Source: Caulobacteraceae bacterium (GTDB lineage Bacteria; Pseudomonadota; Alphaproteobacteria; Caulobacterales; Caulobacteraceae). Taken from it: 9,310 nucleotides of DNA. Below, in pieces: positions 1 to 6,143 of this stretch (the stretch's first letter is position 1; the number at the start of each line of letters is the position of its first letter). The position numbers and the translations under genes were made by a program. The notes beneath the pieces were generated by a model. It searched no databases. It had not been told where the DNA came from and worked only from the letters and a program-made list of their open reading frames with translations. The stretch is from the NCBI GenBank assembly GCA_003161535.1, contig PMOM01000145.1, positions 1 to 9,310 on the forward strand, read 5' to 3'.

Positions 1-84
1 GAGCGGCTGGAGGAGAAGCTGTCGGCCTGCGGCGCCAAGGTGCGCCGGATCAAGGGCGACGGCGAAGGCGACGGGGAAACGTGA
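1..84 (+). CDS. murA: MurA, UDP-N-acetylglucosamine 1-carboxyvinyltransferase (3' end only)
   Basis: Only the last 27 codons and the TGA stop (82-84) are inside the window. The peptide begins ERLEEKLSACGAKVRRIKG, which matches the usual end of MurA, where a Glu-Arg-Leu-x-x-Lys-Leu-x-x-Cys-Gly-Ala segment precedes a short charged tail. Here the tail is extended by a Gly/Asp/Glu-rich stretch. MurA is the cytoplasmic enzyme that transfers enolpyruvate from PEP to UDP-GlcNAc, the first committed step of peptidoglycan synthesis. Its catalytic cysteine lies upstream of the window. The stop overlaps the GTG start of the next gene (GTGA), so the two are probably translationally coupled. The identification rests on a short tail plus the neighbouring gene order. 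Confidence 0.8.
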   Translation, partial: ERLEEKLSACGAKVRRIKGDGEGDGET

Positions 85-518
85 GCGTGGGCGTCGGTAA
101 GGCCCTGCGACTGCTGGCCGAGGACGCCGACGATCTGGCGGTGATCTCGGCGGCGCTGCAGGACGCGGTGACCCGCATCGGCGATATCCAGTGGGAGCCG
201 GGCGCGCGGCGCCTGACCATCACCTTCAACCGCTTTCGCTGGGAGGCGGACGAGGCGCAAGGCATGCGGGTGCGGGGCGCCCTGCAGCTTGGCGGAGTGC
301 TTGCCGTCAAGGCGCGCAACCTGCGGCGCGAGGCCAAGGACGCCGTACTCGAACTTCTGGCCCTCACCTTCGAGGCGGGCGATCCGCCGGGGGGTATCGT
401 TACCTTCACCTTCGCCGACGGCGGCGATCTGGCGGCCACCGTCGAATGCGTGGACGCCGCCCTGGCCGACCTCTCCGCGCCCTGGGCGACGGCGCGGACC
501 CCCGGGCATGACGCCTAG
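81..518 (+). CDS. DUF2948 family protein
   Basis: This 145-aa protein matches the DUF2948 family by its opening pattern: LRLLAEDADDLAVISAALQDAV (in part), then a G-D-I-x-W/Y segment, then an LTITFNRFRWE-type strand. These small proteins are typical of Alphaproteobacteria and often sit between murA and hisD, as here. Their biochemical role is unknown to me. No signal peptide or membrane segment is visible, so it is probably cytoplasmic. The start is the GTG at 81, which overlaps the murA stop; no independent promoter is evident. The 3' end overlaps the hisD start by 11 bases in another frame. Family assignment is fairly secure; function is not. Confidence 0.85.
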   Translation: MSVGVGKALRLLAEDADDLAVISAALQDAVTRIGDIQWEPGARRLTITFNRFRWEADEAQGMRVRGALQLGGVLAVKARNLRREAKDAVLELLALTFEAGDPPGGIVTFTFADGGDLAATVECVDAALADLSAPWATARTPGHDA

Positions 519-1815
519 CGAGGAGCGCGTGCGCCGGTTCGACGTCTCCGACCCCGGGTTCGAGGCCGCCTTCGGCGCCTTTCTGGGCGAGGCGCGCGGA
601 ACGAGCGTCGATGTCAATGCGGCGGTGGTCGCGGTGATCGGCGCCGTGCGCGCCGAAGGGGTGGCCGCCCTGCTGCGGTTTTCCCGCGAGTTCGACGGCG
701 TCGATCTTGGCGAGGCCGATCTTCGGGTTTCGTCGGACGAGATCGCCGCCGGGGCGGCGCGCTGCGATGCCGACGTGCGCGCGGCCCTCGCCTTCGCGGC
801 GGAACGCATCCGCGACTACCACAAGCGACTGGCCCCGGCGGATGGCCATTTCACCGACGCGGCGGGGGTCGAGCTTGGCTGGCGATGGTCGCCGCTGGAC
901 GCGGTAGGCGTCTATGTGCCCGGCGGGCGCGCCGCCTATCCCTCCACCGTGCTGATGAGCGTGATCCCGGCCAAGGTCGCCGGCGTCGGGCGCATCGCCA
1001 TGGTCACCCCGCCCGGCGGCGTTCAGCCGGCGGTCCTGGCGGCGGCGATGGAGGCGGGCGTCACCGAGATCTGGCGCGTCGGCGGCGCCCAGGCCATCGC
1101 CGCCCTGGCCTATGGCGCTGGGCCGATCACGGCCGTGGACAAGATCGTCGGACCGGGCAACGCCTATGTCACGGCGGCCAAGCGCCAGGTGTTCGGCGCG
1201 GTCGGCATCGACGCTCTGGCCGGCCCCTCCGAGGTGGTGGTGGTGGCCGACGCCGGCAACGATCCCGCCTGGATCGCCGCCGATCTTCTCGCCCAGGCCG
1301 AGCACGACCCCGACGCCCAGTCGATCCTGATCACCGACGACGCCGCCTTCGCCGACGCCGTGGAGGCGGCGATCGCGGGCCAGCTGGCCGGTCTGGCCAC
1401 GGCCACGGACGCCGCCGCTTCCTGGCGCGACCACGGGGCGATGGTGATCGCGCCTCTGGACGCCGCGCCGGGGCTGGTCAATCGCATCGCCCCCGAGCAC
1501 GTGGAGTTCGCGGTGGACGATCCCAAGGCCCTGGCCGACCAGGTGCGCCATGCCGGGGCGATCTTCCTGGGCCGATACGCGCCGGAGGCCATCGGCGACT
1601 ATGTGGCCGGCTCCAATCACGTGCTGCCGACCAGCCGGGCGGCGAGGTTTTCTTCGGGGCTTTCCACCCAGGACTTTCTCAAGCGCACCTCGATCGTGGG
1701 TTGCGACGCGGCGGCCTTCGCGGCGCTGGCGCCGGCCGCCCTGGCCCTGGCGGGCGTCGAGGGCCTGCCCGCCCACGCTCGCTCGCTGGCCATCCGGATC
1801 AACCGCCGCGGCTGA
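508..1815 (+). CDS. hisD: HisD, histidinol dehydrogenase
   Basis: This 435-aa protein has the usual HisD length. It carries out the last two oxidations of histidine synthesis, L-histidinol to L-histidinal to L-histidine, with NAD+ and zinc in the cytoplasm. Visible signatures are the GPGNAYVTAAKRQVFG block (about 215-230), followed by D-x-x-A-GPSE (235-242), LLAQAEHDPDAQ (260-271) and GDYVAGSNHVLPT (363-375). By alignment to the E. coli enzyme, zinc ligands would be Gln263, His266, Asp364 and His423, and the catalytic pair Glu330-His331 lies in IAPEHVE. All are present, so the enzyme should be active. I chose the ATG at 508 because MTPSEERVRRF is a normal HisD beginning; a longer frame open from 289 only shadows DUF2948. 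The 11-base overlap with DUF2948 implies coupled translation. Confidence 0.97.
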   Translation: MTPSEERVRRFDVSDPGFEAAFGAFLGEARGTSVDVNAAVVAVIGAVRAEGVAALLRFSREFDGVDLGEADLRVSSDEIAAGAARCDADVRAALAFAAERIRDYHKRLAPADGHFTDAAGVELGWRWSPLDAVGVYVPGGRAAYPSTVLMSVIPAKVAGVGRIAMVTPPGGVQPAVLAAAMEAGVTEIWRVGGAQAIAALAYGAGPITAVDKIVGPGNAYVTAAKRQVFGAVGIDALAGPSEVVVVADAGNDPAWIAADLLAQAEHDPDAQSILITDDAAFADAVEAAIAGQLAGLATATDAAASWRDHGAMVIAPLDAAPGLVNRIAPEHVEFAVDDPKALADQVRHAGAIFLGRYAPEAIGDYVAGSNHVLPTSRAARFSSGLSTQDFLKRTSIVGCDAAAFAALAPAALALAGVEGLPAHARSLAIRINRRG

Positions 1816-1842
1816 ACGGGGCCGTGGGCGGGGCCTGGGGCT

Positions 1843-1871
1843 TTGGGCGCGAGGAAGGAAGCGGCTAGAAC
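1843..1871 (+). promoter_or_regulatory. Putative housekeeping promoter giving a leaderless UPF0262 transcript
   Basis: GCTAGAAC at 1864-1871 is a perfect match to the Caulobacter sigma-73 -10 consensus GCTANAWC. TTGGGCG at 1843-1849 fits the -35 consensus TTGACGS at five of seven positions, with a 14-base spacer inside the known 10-14 range. The expected start of transcription falls at about 1878-1879, the first base of the ATG at 1879. There is no Shine-Dalgarno sequence close to that ATG, which agrees with a leaderless message. Confidence 0.65.
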
Positions 1872-1878
1872 CCTTCCC

Positions 1879-2355
1879 ATGCCCGCCGACCCCGCCACCC
1901 ATCGCCTGCAGTCCGTGGAGCTGGACGACGAGTCCCTGGCCGCCGCCTCGCGCGACCAGGAGCAGGAACGCCAGATCGCCATCTTCGACCTGCTGGAGGA
2001 CAACCACTTCGCGCCCGATGGAGCGGCGGGCGGGCCCTACGATCTGAAGGTGGCGCTGGTGGACAACCGCCTGGCCCTGGACATCGCCGGACCGGCCTAT
2101 CAGCGCCGCCACCTGCTGTCGCTGTCGCCTTTGCGCGGCGTGGTGCGCGACTATCGGATGGTCTGTGAGAGCTATTATGAGGCCATCCGCAACGCCACCC
2201 CGCAACGCATCGAGGCCCTCGATATGGGCCGGCGGGGCCTGCACAATGAGGGCTCCGCCCTGCTGCAGGCGCGCCTGGCCGGTAAGGTGGACGTCGATCT
2301 GGACACCTCCCGGCGCCTGTTCACCCTGATCTGCGCCCTGCATTGGCGAGGCTGA
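1879..2355 (+). CDS. UPF0262 family protein
   Basis: This 158-aa protein has the length and pattern of UPF0262, an uncharacterised alphaproteobacterial family. Recognisable pieces are [12 protein letters not shown] near the N-terminus, [14 protein letters not shown] (about 33-46), a P-Y-x-L-x-V-A-L-V-x-N-R-L-x-L-D-I strand, the [20 protein letters not shown] block, and a C-terminal [14 protein letters not shown]. It looks soluble and cytoplasmic with no signal peptide. I chose ATG 1879 because it gives the family N-terminus and lies directly after a leaderless-type promoter; a TTG at 1843 would add 12 atypical residues. The phosphatase gene starts 2 bases after its stop, so the two probably form one transcription unit. 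The recurrent pairing of UPF0262 with a phosphatase and infA suggests a linked role, but none is known to me. Confidence 0.9.
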   Translation: MPADPATHRLQSVELDDESLAAASRDQEQERQIAIFDLLEDNHFAPDGAAGGPYDLKVALVDNRLALDIAGPAYQRRHLLSLSPLRGVVRDYRMVCESYYEAIRNATPQRIEALDMGRRGLHNEGSALLQARLAGKVDVDLDTSRRLFTLICALHWRG

Positions 2356-2357
2356 TC

Positions 2358-2840
2358 ATGACCGAGCCGCCAAGGGTCACGCCGCTTGGCGCGGTGCTCT
2401 TTGCCTGCAACCTCAACCGAGTGCGATCGCCCATGGCCGAAGGGCTGATGAAGCGGCTGTTCGGATCGCGGATCGAAGTCGACAGCTGCGGTCTGGGTCC
2501 GCGCCTGGCGCGCGGCGACGACCATGGCCTGCCAGATCCCTTCGTGATGGCGGTGATGGATGAGATCGGCGTCGATCTCGCCGGCCACCGGCCCAAGAGT
2601 TTCGAGGACCTTGAGGACCGGTCTTTCGACGCGGTGATTTCCCTTACCCCCGAGGCGCACCATCGCGCCGGAGAGCTGGCCCGGCGGCGGGCGGTGGCGA
2701 TCGAGTACTGGCCGACGCTGGATCCCACCCTGACGATGGGTTCGCGCAGCGTGGTGCTGGACGCTTACCGCGAGGTGCGTAACGCACTGGAGGCGAGGCT
2801 GCGCGCCCGCTTCGGTCAGGAACCCTCGTTCGGCGGGTAG
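2358..2840 (+). CDS. Low-molecular-weight protein tyrosine phosphatase family protein
   Basis: This 160-aa protein carries the LMW-PTP/arsenate reductase-type P-loop near its N-terminus: C17-N-L-N-R-V-R23-S24-P25, which fits C-x5-R-S with the conserved Asn20 of the family. Cys17 would be the nucleophile and Arg23 the phosphate-binding residue. The general-acid aspartate is likely Asp122 in the LDPT segment, equivalent to the family's Asp-Pro loop. The family removes phosphate from tyrosine residues or small substrates in the cytoplasm; the sequence does not show the substrate. Two residues of the P-loop differ from the commonest C-x-G-N-x-C-R-S-P form (Leu for Gly, Val for Cys), which may shift specificity. 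It follows the UPF0262 stop by 2 bases, so it is co-transcribed and probably coupled. A TTG at 2343 is a less likely start. Confidence 0.88.
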   Translation: MTEPPRVTPLGAVLFACNLNRVRSPMAEGLMKRLFGSRIEVDSCGLGPRLARGDDHGLPDPFVMAVMDEIGVDLAGHRPKSFEDLEDRSFDAVISLTPEAHHRAGELARRRAVAIEYWPTLDPTLTMGSRSVVLDAYREVRNALEARLRARFGQEPSFGG

Positions 2841-2857
2841 GGCGCCCCGCGCTTGCT

Positions 2858-3832
2858 TCAGGGCTGCGTGGCCGCGTAGCCCTCGATGCGCACGAAGGTG
2901 AAGCCCGCGCTGGCGGCGTCGGCTTCGCCCTGGGGGGTGGCCACCAGAAGGCTGCGTCCGGTGGCGGCGTTGCGAAATTGTTTCAAGGGCTGGGCGCCGG
3001 TCGTCGGCCCGGCCCAGACATAACCCTGCAGGCCATCGAAGGCGTAGCCGGCCGCCAGGGCGTCGCGCTCGCCCTGAGCGGTGGCGACGCTCTGGTGTGC
3101 GCCCAAGGTTTCGTTCCAGAAGAGCTTGAGGGGCGTCGCGCCAGGGGCCGGTCCGGCCAGCACGTAGGCCTCGGTGCGCACACGCTCGTAATGCGCCGCC
3201 GCGAGGCGGGTCGCCGCGCTTTGCGAGGCGGCGGTGGCATAGTCGCCGCCCACGGGTTCGCGGAAGAGATCGAGCGGGGTTCGCTCGACTACCGCCGGCG
3301 CCGCGGCCGGCGCGGCGGCCTCGCCGGCGCGCGTGGCTTCGCAGTCGTCCGGCGCGCGCTGGTAGGTCAACAGGCCGCCTTCGAAGCTCTGGCGTTGGCC
3401 GTCGGGGGTGTTGACCGCGTCCGAGATCGGCAGGCCGAGCCAACCGCTGGGGCCGCCAAACTGGAAGTACAGGCGATAGCAGGCGATCACCGCATAGGCC
3501 TGTCCGGCGTGCGGGCCCGAGGTGTGCCACAGGATGGTTCCGTTATCGAAGGTTGCCTGGCGGGCGGCGGACCCCTGAGGCGAGGTCGACGTCACCGTCT
3601 CCGCCCCCGTCGGACACCCCAGCCGGCCGCCCTGGCCGCCCATCCCTTGCCATTCGCTCATGATCGGCGCGCCGAGGGCCTCGCCGCAGGAAGCCCCGCC
3701 AAGCGTCACGGCCTGGGCCAAGGCGATCCGCGGCGTCGCGGCGAGCCATGCGGCGGCCGCGAGCGCGGCCAACAACCAAGGCCACTGACCAAGGATCGGC
3801 CGACCGGACTTTCCGCTGGGCGCGCAGAGCAT
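2858..3832 (-). CDS. Exported protein with LGFP-like repeats and three 48-residue C-terminal repeats
   Basis: From the ATG at 3832 this is a 324-aa exported protein. Residues 1-39 form a signal peptide: a basic start, a hydrophobic Trp/Leu/Ala core (about 17-33), and an ALA|QA cleavage site. Residues 55-100 and 118-155 resemble LGFP repeats, with W-x4-GG-x2-G-x-LG-x-P and Q-x-F-x-G-G patterns. An Ala/Pro linker (170-181) follows. Then come three repeats in register at 48-residue spacing, starting at TPLDLF (185), TPLKLF (233) and QPLKQF (281); each holds an A-T-x-x-Q/E, an aromatic-rich G-Y and an x-G-Y-V/A ending, resembling DUF5648 repeats. LGFP repeats occur in cell-envelope proteins, so a surface or periplasmic carbohydrate-binding role is plausible but inferred. 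The chosen start has GGGAG 7 bases upstream; an ATG at 3919 would add 29 residues before the signal peptide. Its 3' end faces the phosphatase gene 17 bases away. Confidence 0.82.
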   Translation of the reverse strand: MLCAPSGKSGRPILGQWPWLLAALAAAAWLAATPRIALAQAVTLGGASCGEALGAPIMSEWQGMGGQGGRLGCPTGAETVTSTSPQGSAARQATFDNGTILWHTSGPHAGQAYAVIACYRLYFQFGGPSGWLGLPISDAVNTPDGQRQSFEGGLLTYQRAPDDCEATRAGEAAAPAAAPAVVERTPLDLFREPVGGDYATAASQSAATRLAAAHYERVRTEAYVLAGPAPGATPLKLFWNETLGAHQSVATAQGERDALAAGYAFDGLQGYVWAGPTTGAQPLKQFRNAATGRSLLVATPQGEADAASAGFTFVRIEGYAATQP

Positions 3833-4013
3833 GGCAGGTCTCCCGTCGTCGACCGTCAGCAGTCCTAGGCCCCGATTGGCCATACGCCGGCCGGCCATCG
3901 ACCTCAACGGCTTGCGCATCTATGATCACGGCGCGACGCGGCGTCTTCTCTAGGGATAGTTGCGCGGGCGGCTTGTCTCGTCGCGCCCAAATTTGTCGTA
4001 TTCGAGGAGCCGC

Positions 4014-4232
4014 ATGGCGAAAGAAGAACTTCTGGAACTGCCGGGCACGGTGAGCGAGTTGCTGCCGAATGCCACTTTCCGGGTGATGCTGGAGAACGAT
4101 CACGAAATCATCGCCCACACCGCCGGAAAAATGCGCAAGAACCGCATTCGCGTGCTGGCCGGCGACAAGGTTCTGGTGGAAATGACGCCCTATGATCTGA
4201 GCAAGGGGCGGATCACCTATCGCTTCAAGTAA
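4014..4232 (+). CDS. infA: Translation initiation factor IF-1
   Basis: This 72-aa protein is a full-length bacterial IF-1, a single S1-type OB-fold protein that binds the ribosomal A site and helps IF-2 and IF-3 assemble the 30S initiation complex. The signature is unmistakable: [19 protein letters not shown], then F-R-V-x-[20 protein letters not shown], and the end [15 protein letters not shown]. The ATG at 4014 is preceded by GAGGAG (4004-4009), 4 bases away, a strong ribosome binding site. The gene is divergent from the exported-repeat-protein gene; the 181 bases between the two starts (3833-4013) must hold both promoters, but I could not pick out a convincing box for either. Expect constitutive, growth-linked expression. 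Confidence 0.98.
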   Translation: MAKEELLELPGTVSELLPNATFRVMLENDHEIIAHTAGKMRKNRIRVLAGDKVLVEMTPYDLSKGRITYRFK

Positions 4233-4233
4233 G

Positions 4234-4260
4234 GCGCCGGCGGAACGGCCTCCTCGGCGC
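4234..4260 (+). terminator. Weak hairpin just after infA
   Basis: GCGCCG (4234-4239) can pair with CGGCGC (4255-4260), giving a six-pair all-GC stem with a 15-base loop that begins 1 base after the infA stop. There is no T-run after it. It could attenuate transcription into the next gene or simply be chance in GC-rich DNA. Confidence 0.2.
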
Positions 4261-4274
4261 GGGCAAGGCTCGCC

Positions 4275-4958
4275 ATGGAATTTCTCAAGGATCGACGCGT
4301 GATCGTGCTGGGCGGCATGGCCCTGGCGCTGGGCGCCGCCCTGCTGGTCGCCGCTCTCGCTTCCAGACACGGCGCGTCCGCCGACGCCCCGCCCGCCTCG
4401 CAAGGCGGCTTGGTGGTGCAGACCGGCCGCGATGATGACATCAAGCTCGACCCCCGACGGGCCCTCAAATGTTTCGTCAATGGCCGGTTCATCGGCGAAC
4501 TGCCGCTCAGCGCCTGCGCCCAGAAAAACGGCGTGGCCACCGGCGCCCTGGATGTGGGCCTTGATCCCAGCGGGGCCCTGGCCGCCGCCAATGGCGTCTC
4601 CAGCGACATCACGCCCCTGCCGCCGCAACCCCAGCCCGGCGCTCTCGTCCAGGCGCCGGCCGCCGCGCCCGCCGAGGCGGCGATGGGTCGGGCTCCCGCG
4701 CCCTCGAAGGCGGCAGCCGCCTGCTGGACCTATGAGGACGGCGACTGGACGCGCCTGCCGGGCGACATGAGCCTGAGCGCCTGCGTACAAAGCCTCTATG
4801 GTGGCCAGTGCGTGCGCCCGGGCGTGGCCGACTACGGCCGCTGGGGAGACCGCACCCTGCGCCTGACGCCAGGGCGGGTGGAGATTTCGCCCGACAACCG
4901 CAATTTCCGCCTGCTGGTGGAACAGACTCCCGCCTGCGCCATCCCGCCGCTGGGGTAG
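4275..4958 (+). CDS. Membrane-anchored protein with a duplicated cysteine motif, function unknown
   Basis: I do not recognise this 227-aa protein. It starts MEFLKDRRVIV and has one hydrophobic segment (about 9-29) followed by a polar region, so it is probably an inner-membrane protein with an N-terminal anchor and its bulk in the periplasm; cleavage is possible but no clear site stands out. Two Cys-containing units flank a Pro/Ala-rich linker (about 112-148). Unit 1 is C66-F-V-N-G ending ELPLSAC81; unit 2 is C150-W-T-Y-E-D-G-D-W ending DMSLSAC170, with C179 and C221 after it. The shared ending L/M-x-L-S-A-C plus a following Gln and Gly suggests an internal duplication, and the even number of cysteines (six) would suit disulphides. 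The gene lies 42 bases after infA with only a weak AAGG upstream of its ATG, so it may be read through from infA. Confidence 0.75.
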   Translation: MEFLKDRRVIVLGGMALALGAALLVAALASRHGASADAPPASQGGLVVQTGRDDDIKLDPRRALKCFVNGRFIGELPLSACAQKNGVATGALDVGLDPSGALAAANGVSSDITPLPPQPQPGALVQAPAAAPAEAAMGRAPAPSKAAAACWTYEDGDWTRLPGDMSLSACVQSLYGGQCVRPGVADYGRWGDRTLRLTPGRVEISPDNRNFRLLVEQTPACAIPPLG

Positions 4959-4972
4959 GCGCCGGGCGGCAT

Positions 4973-5000
4973 TTGCCTCATCGGGGCGACGGTGTAGAAC
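4973..5000 (+). promoter_or_regulatory. Putative promoter giving a leaderless lipoprotein transcript
   Basis: TGTAGAAC (4993-5000) matches the Caulobacter -10 consensus GCTANAWC at six of eight positions, including the full TAGAAC core. TTGCCTC (4973-4979) serves as a possible -35 box with a 13-base spacer. The predicted start of transcription is at or just before the ATG at 5007, and no Shine-Dalgarno is present. The layout matches the UPF0262 start, where the same TAGAACC lies 7 bases before the ATG. Confidence 0.5.
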
Positions 5001-5006
5001 CGGCCG

Positions 5007-5390
5007 ATGCGTATCCGCGCGCTGATCCTCACTGCCCTCGCTCCCCTGGCCCTGGCGGGGTGCGCCAAGCAACTGCAGGCGCCCACCGATCGCGGCGTGT
5101 GCTGGCATCTCGTCCAGCCCCCCGGCGGCGTCCCGAAGTTCAACCGTCTGGCCGACAACCAGCCCGATCTCGAGCATTGCGCGGCGCAACTGGAGATCAT
5201 GCGCCTGCATTTCCGGGCGCTCGGCGCCACCCAGGAAGAGGTCACCGGCGCCTATCAGGGGCAGTTTTTGTTTCTGCAACCCGAAGGGGTGTTCACCGCG
5301 CCGAGCTACAAAGGCTACCGCTTCCCGTTCATGGTGCGCACCGGAGATGGCCGCCTGGCCGTGCCCGGCGCCATGCCGAAGGGCCAGTAG
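5007..5390 (+). CDS. Small lipoprotein, function unknown
   Basis: This 127-aa protein has a textbook lipoprotein signal: basic MRIR, a hydrophobic Leu/Ala core, and the lipobox LALAGC with Cys19 as the lipidated residue. Residue 20 of the precursor is Ala, not Asp, so outer-membrane sorting is likely. The mature part is about 109 residues with Cys33 (GVCWHL) and Cys58 (EHCAAQ), which could form a disulphide in the periplasm, and an aromatic-rich C-terminal region containing YQGQFLFLQPEGVFTAPSYKGYRF. I recognise no domain. Codon use and GC match the conserved genes around it, so it seems part of the core chromosome. The ATG at 5007 lies directly after a leaderless-type promoter, and a hairpin follows 11 bases after the stop, which suggests a single-gene transcript. 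Confidence 0.82.
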   Translation: MRIRALILTALAPLALAGCAKQLQAPTDRGVCWHLVQPPGGVPKFNRLADNQPDLEHCAAQLEIMRLHFRALGATQEEVTGAYQGQFLFLQPEGVFTAPSYKGYRFPFMVRTGDGRLAVPGAMPKGQ

Positions 5391-5401
5391 CGGCGTAAGA
5401 G

Positions 5402-5424
5402 GGGCGAGTCGTGACGACCCGCCC
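5402..5424 (+). terminator. Hairpin after the lipoprotein gene
   Basis: GGGCG (5402-5406) pairs with CGCCC (5420-5424) and GTCG (5408-5411) with CGAC (5415-5418), with one A-C mismatch and a TGA loop. This ten-position stem with nine pairs begins 11 bases after the stop. No T-run follows, so it may be a terminator of the kind that needs other factors, or a 3' end stabiliser. It also marks where the base composition changes. Confidence 0.4.
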
Positions 5425-5469
5425 GTCCAGCACTATCCCAAGCGTCGCCAGACAGCCTTAGGAGAGGCC

Positions 5470-5715
5470 ATGATGGATCAGAATCACGATCCAACCGACA
5501 ATTATGCGCGTGCTCTTTCGATGGCGATGCAAGCCATCCTCACGCACCTTTTTCATGACCTTGAAGAGAAGGTCTTGATGACGGCTGGAGAGAGGAACCA
5601 GATTCTATCTGACGCGATCGCGGATCAAACTGGACCGCCGCAATCACCCTTACAGGCGCGCGCGGTTGCGATTCTTCAGGAAATGAAGAACGCGATGAAC
5701 GAAGGACGTAAGTAG
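5470..5715 (+). CDS. 81-aa hypothetical protein
   Basis: I do not recognise this small protein. It begins MMDQNHDPTDNYARALS, is rich in Met, Gln, Asp and Glu, and is likely mostly helical and cytoplasmic; there is no signal peptide or membrane segment. A middle part, AILTHLFHDLEEKVLMTAGE, looks amphipathic. The ATG at 5470 is well supported by AGGAG (5460-5464) 5 bases upstream, so this is probably a genuine gene. The 60 bases that contain its start are about 52% GC by hand count, against 75% for a comparable stretch in the preceding lipoprotein gene, and the ORF holds three GANTC sites. Both features suggest recent acquisition. It converges on the next gene with 93 bases between them. Confidence 0.6.
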   Translation: MMDQNHDPTDNYARALSMAMQAILTHLFHDLEEKVLMTAGERNQILSDAIADQTGPPQSPLQARAVAILQEMKNAMNEGRK

Positions 5716-5808
5716 GCTATTGCTCAAACGGCCGTGCGGCAAGCCGCGCAACACGGTGTACACGTTCGGACGCAATTTCGCGCGTGAGCCGGGCGGGTCC
5801 GCAGATGC

Positions 5809-6132
5809 TCATTTTATCATTTTCTCTGTGGGGACGTAGCAGGCCGGGTCAAGATTCACATCTCTGTTAAGCGCCCCGAAGTCCGCCACAACGTTGCAGC
5901 CGCTATTCCCAACTGACCATGTGTATCCATGCGCTTCCATGCATGGGGCCACATACTGGCCCATTGCGAAGCCCCTCGGGTCGTTGTTCTGGTCCGCGCC
6001 GATCTTGTGGAAGGCTTCCAGCCGACATTGCGAAAACGCTGCTCGTTGTGGATTTGGCGCCTTCGCGCACCCGGCCGTGCTCAGGATGATGATCGCACCG
6101 AGTATGACGCCGCCTAGGTTGGTGCTAAACAT
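5809..6132 (-). CDS. Cysteine-rich small lipoprotein, function unknown
   Basis: This 107-aa protein starts MFSTNLGGVILGAIIILSTAGC, which is a hydrophobic lipoprotein signal ending in a T-A-G-C lipobox with Cys22 as the lipidated residue; Thr at -3 is less usual than Leu. The residue after Cys is Ala, so outer-membrane sorting is likely. Four more cysteines (36, 64, 79, 98) could form two disulphides. The spaced pattern C-R-x-E-A ... G-Q-Y-V-A-P-C-M-E-A-H-G-Y resembles many short proteobacterial lipoproteins of unknown role. The ATG at 6132 has a purine-rich GGGGGCGAG just upstream. Its start is only 11 bases from the start of a divergent 58-aa ORF, so promoters for the two must overlap the opposite coding sequence. 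Confidence 0.75.
   Translation of the reverse strand: MFSTNLGGVILGAIIILSTAGCAKAPNPQRAAFSQCRLEAFHKIGADQNNDPRGFAMGQYVAPCMEAHGYTWSVGNSGCNVVADFGALNRDVNLDPACYVPTEKMIK
6104..6131 (+). promoter_or_regulatory. Putative promoter for the 58-aa ORF
   Basis: ATGACGC (6104-6110) fits the -35 consensus TTGACGS at six of seven positions. GCTAAACA (6124-6131) fits GCTANAWC at six of eight, and the spacer is 13 bases. Transcription would begin near 6138, about six bases before the ATG at 6144, so the message would be nearly leaderless. It lies inside the divergent lipoprotein gene. Confidence 0.35.
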
Positions 6133-6143
6133 CTCGCCCCCGC

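Noticed and set aside
885..1868. A 327-codon forward frame inside hisD
   Set aside because: Its Arg/Gly-rich product is an out-of-frame reading of hisD, which carries all catalytic residues in the other frame.
406..2343. A 645-codon reverse-strand open frame across hisD and UPF0262
   Set aside because: It lies antisense to strongly supported genes, is low-complexity (Gly, Arg, His, Gln rich) and reflects GC-rich third positions of the forward genes.
2175..3530. A 451-codon reverse-strand open frame across the phosphatase and exported-protein genes
   Set aside because: It is in a different frame from the LGFP-type gene and crosses the phosphatase on the opposite strand; its Arg/Pro-rich translation looks like a shadow.
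2978..3868. A 296-codon forward frame opposite the exported repeat protein
   Set aside because: The reverse-strand product has a signal peptide and regular repeats; this one has neither.
3543..5279. A 578-codon reverse-strand open frame across infA and two downstream genes
   Set aside because: It opposes infA and two proteins with clear anchor or lipoprotein signals; the translation has no recognisable domain.
5716..5808. Short palindromes (GTGTACAC, GCGGC/GCCGC) between the convergent genes
   Set aside because: Stems are too short and lack features of a terminator or attachment site.
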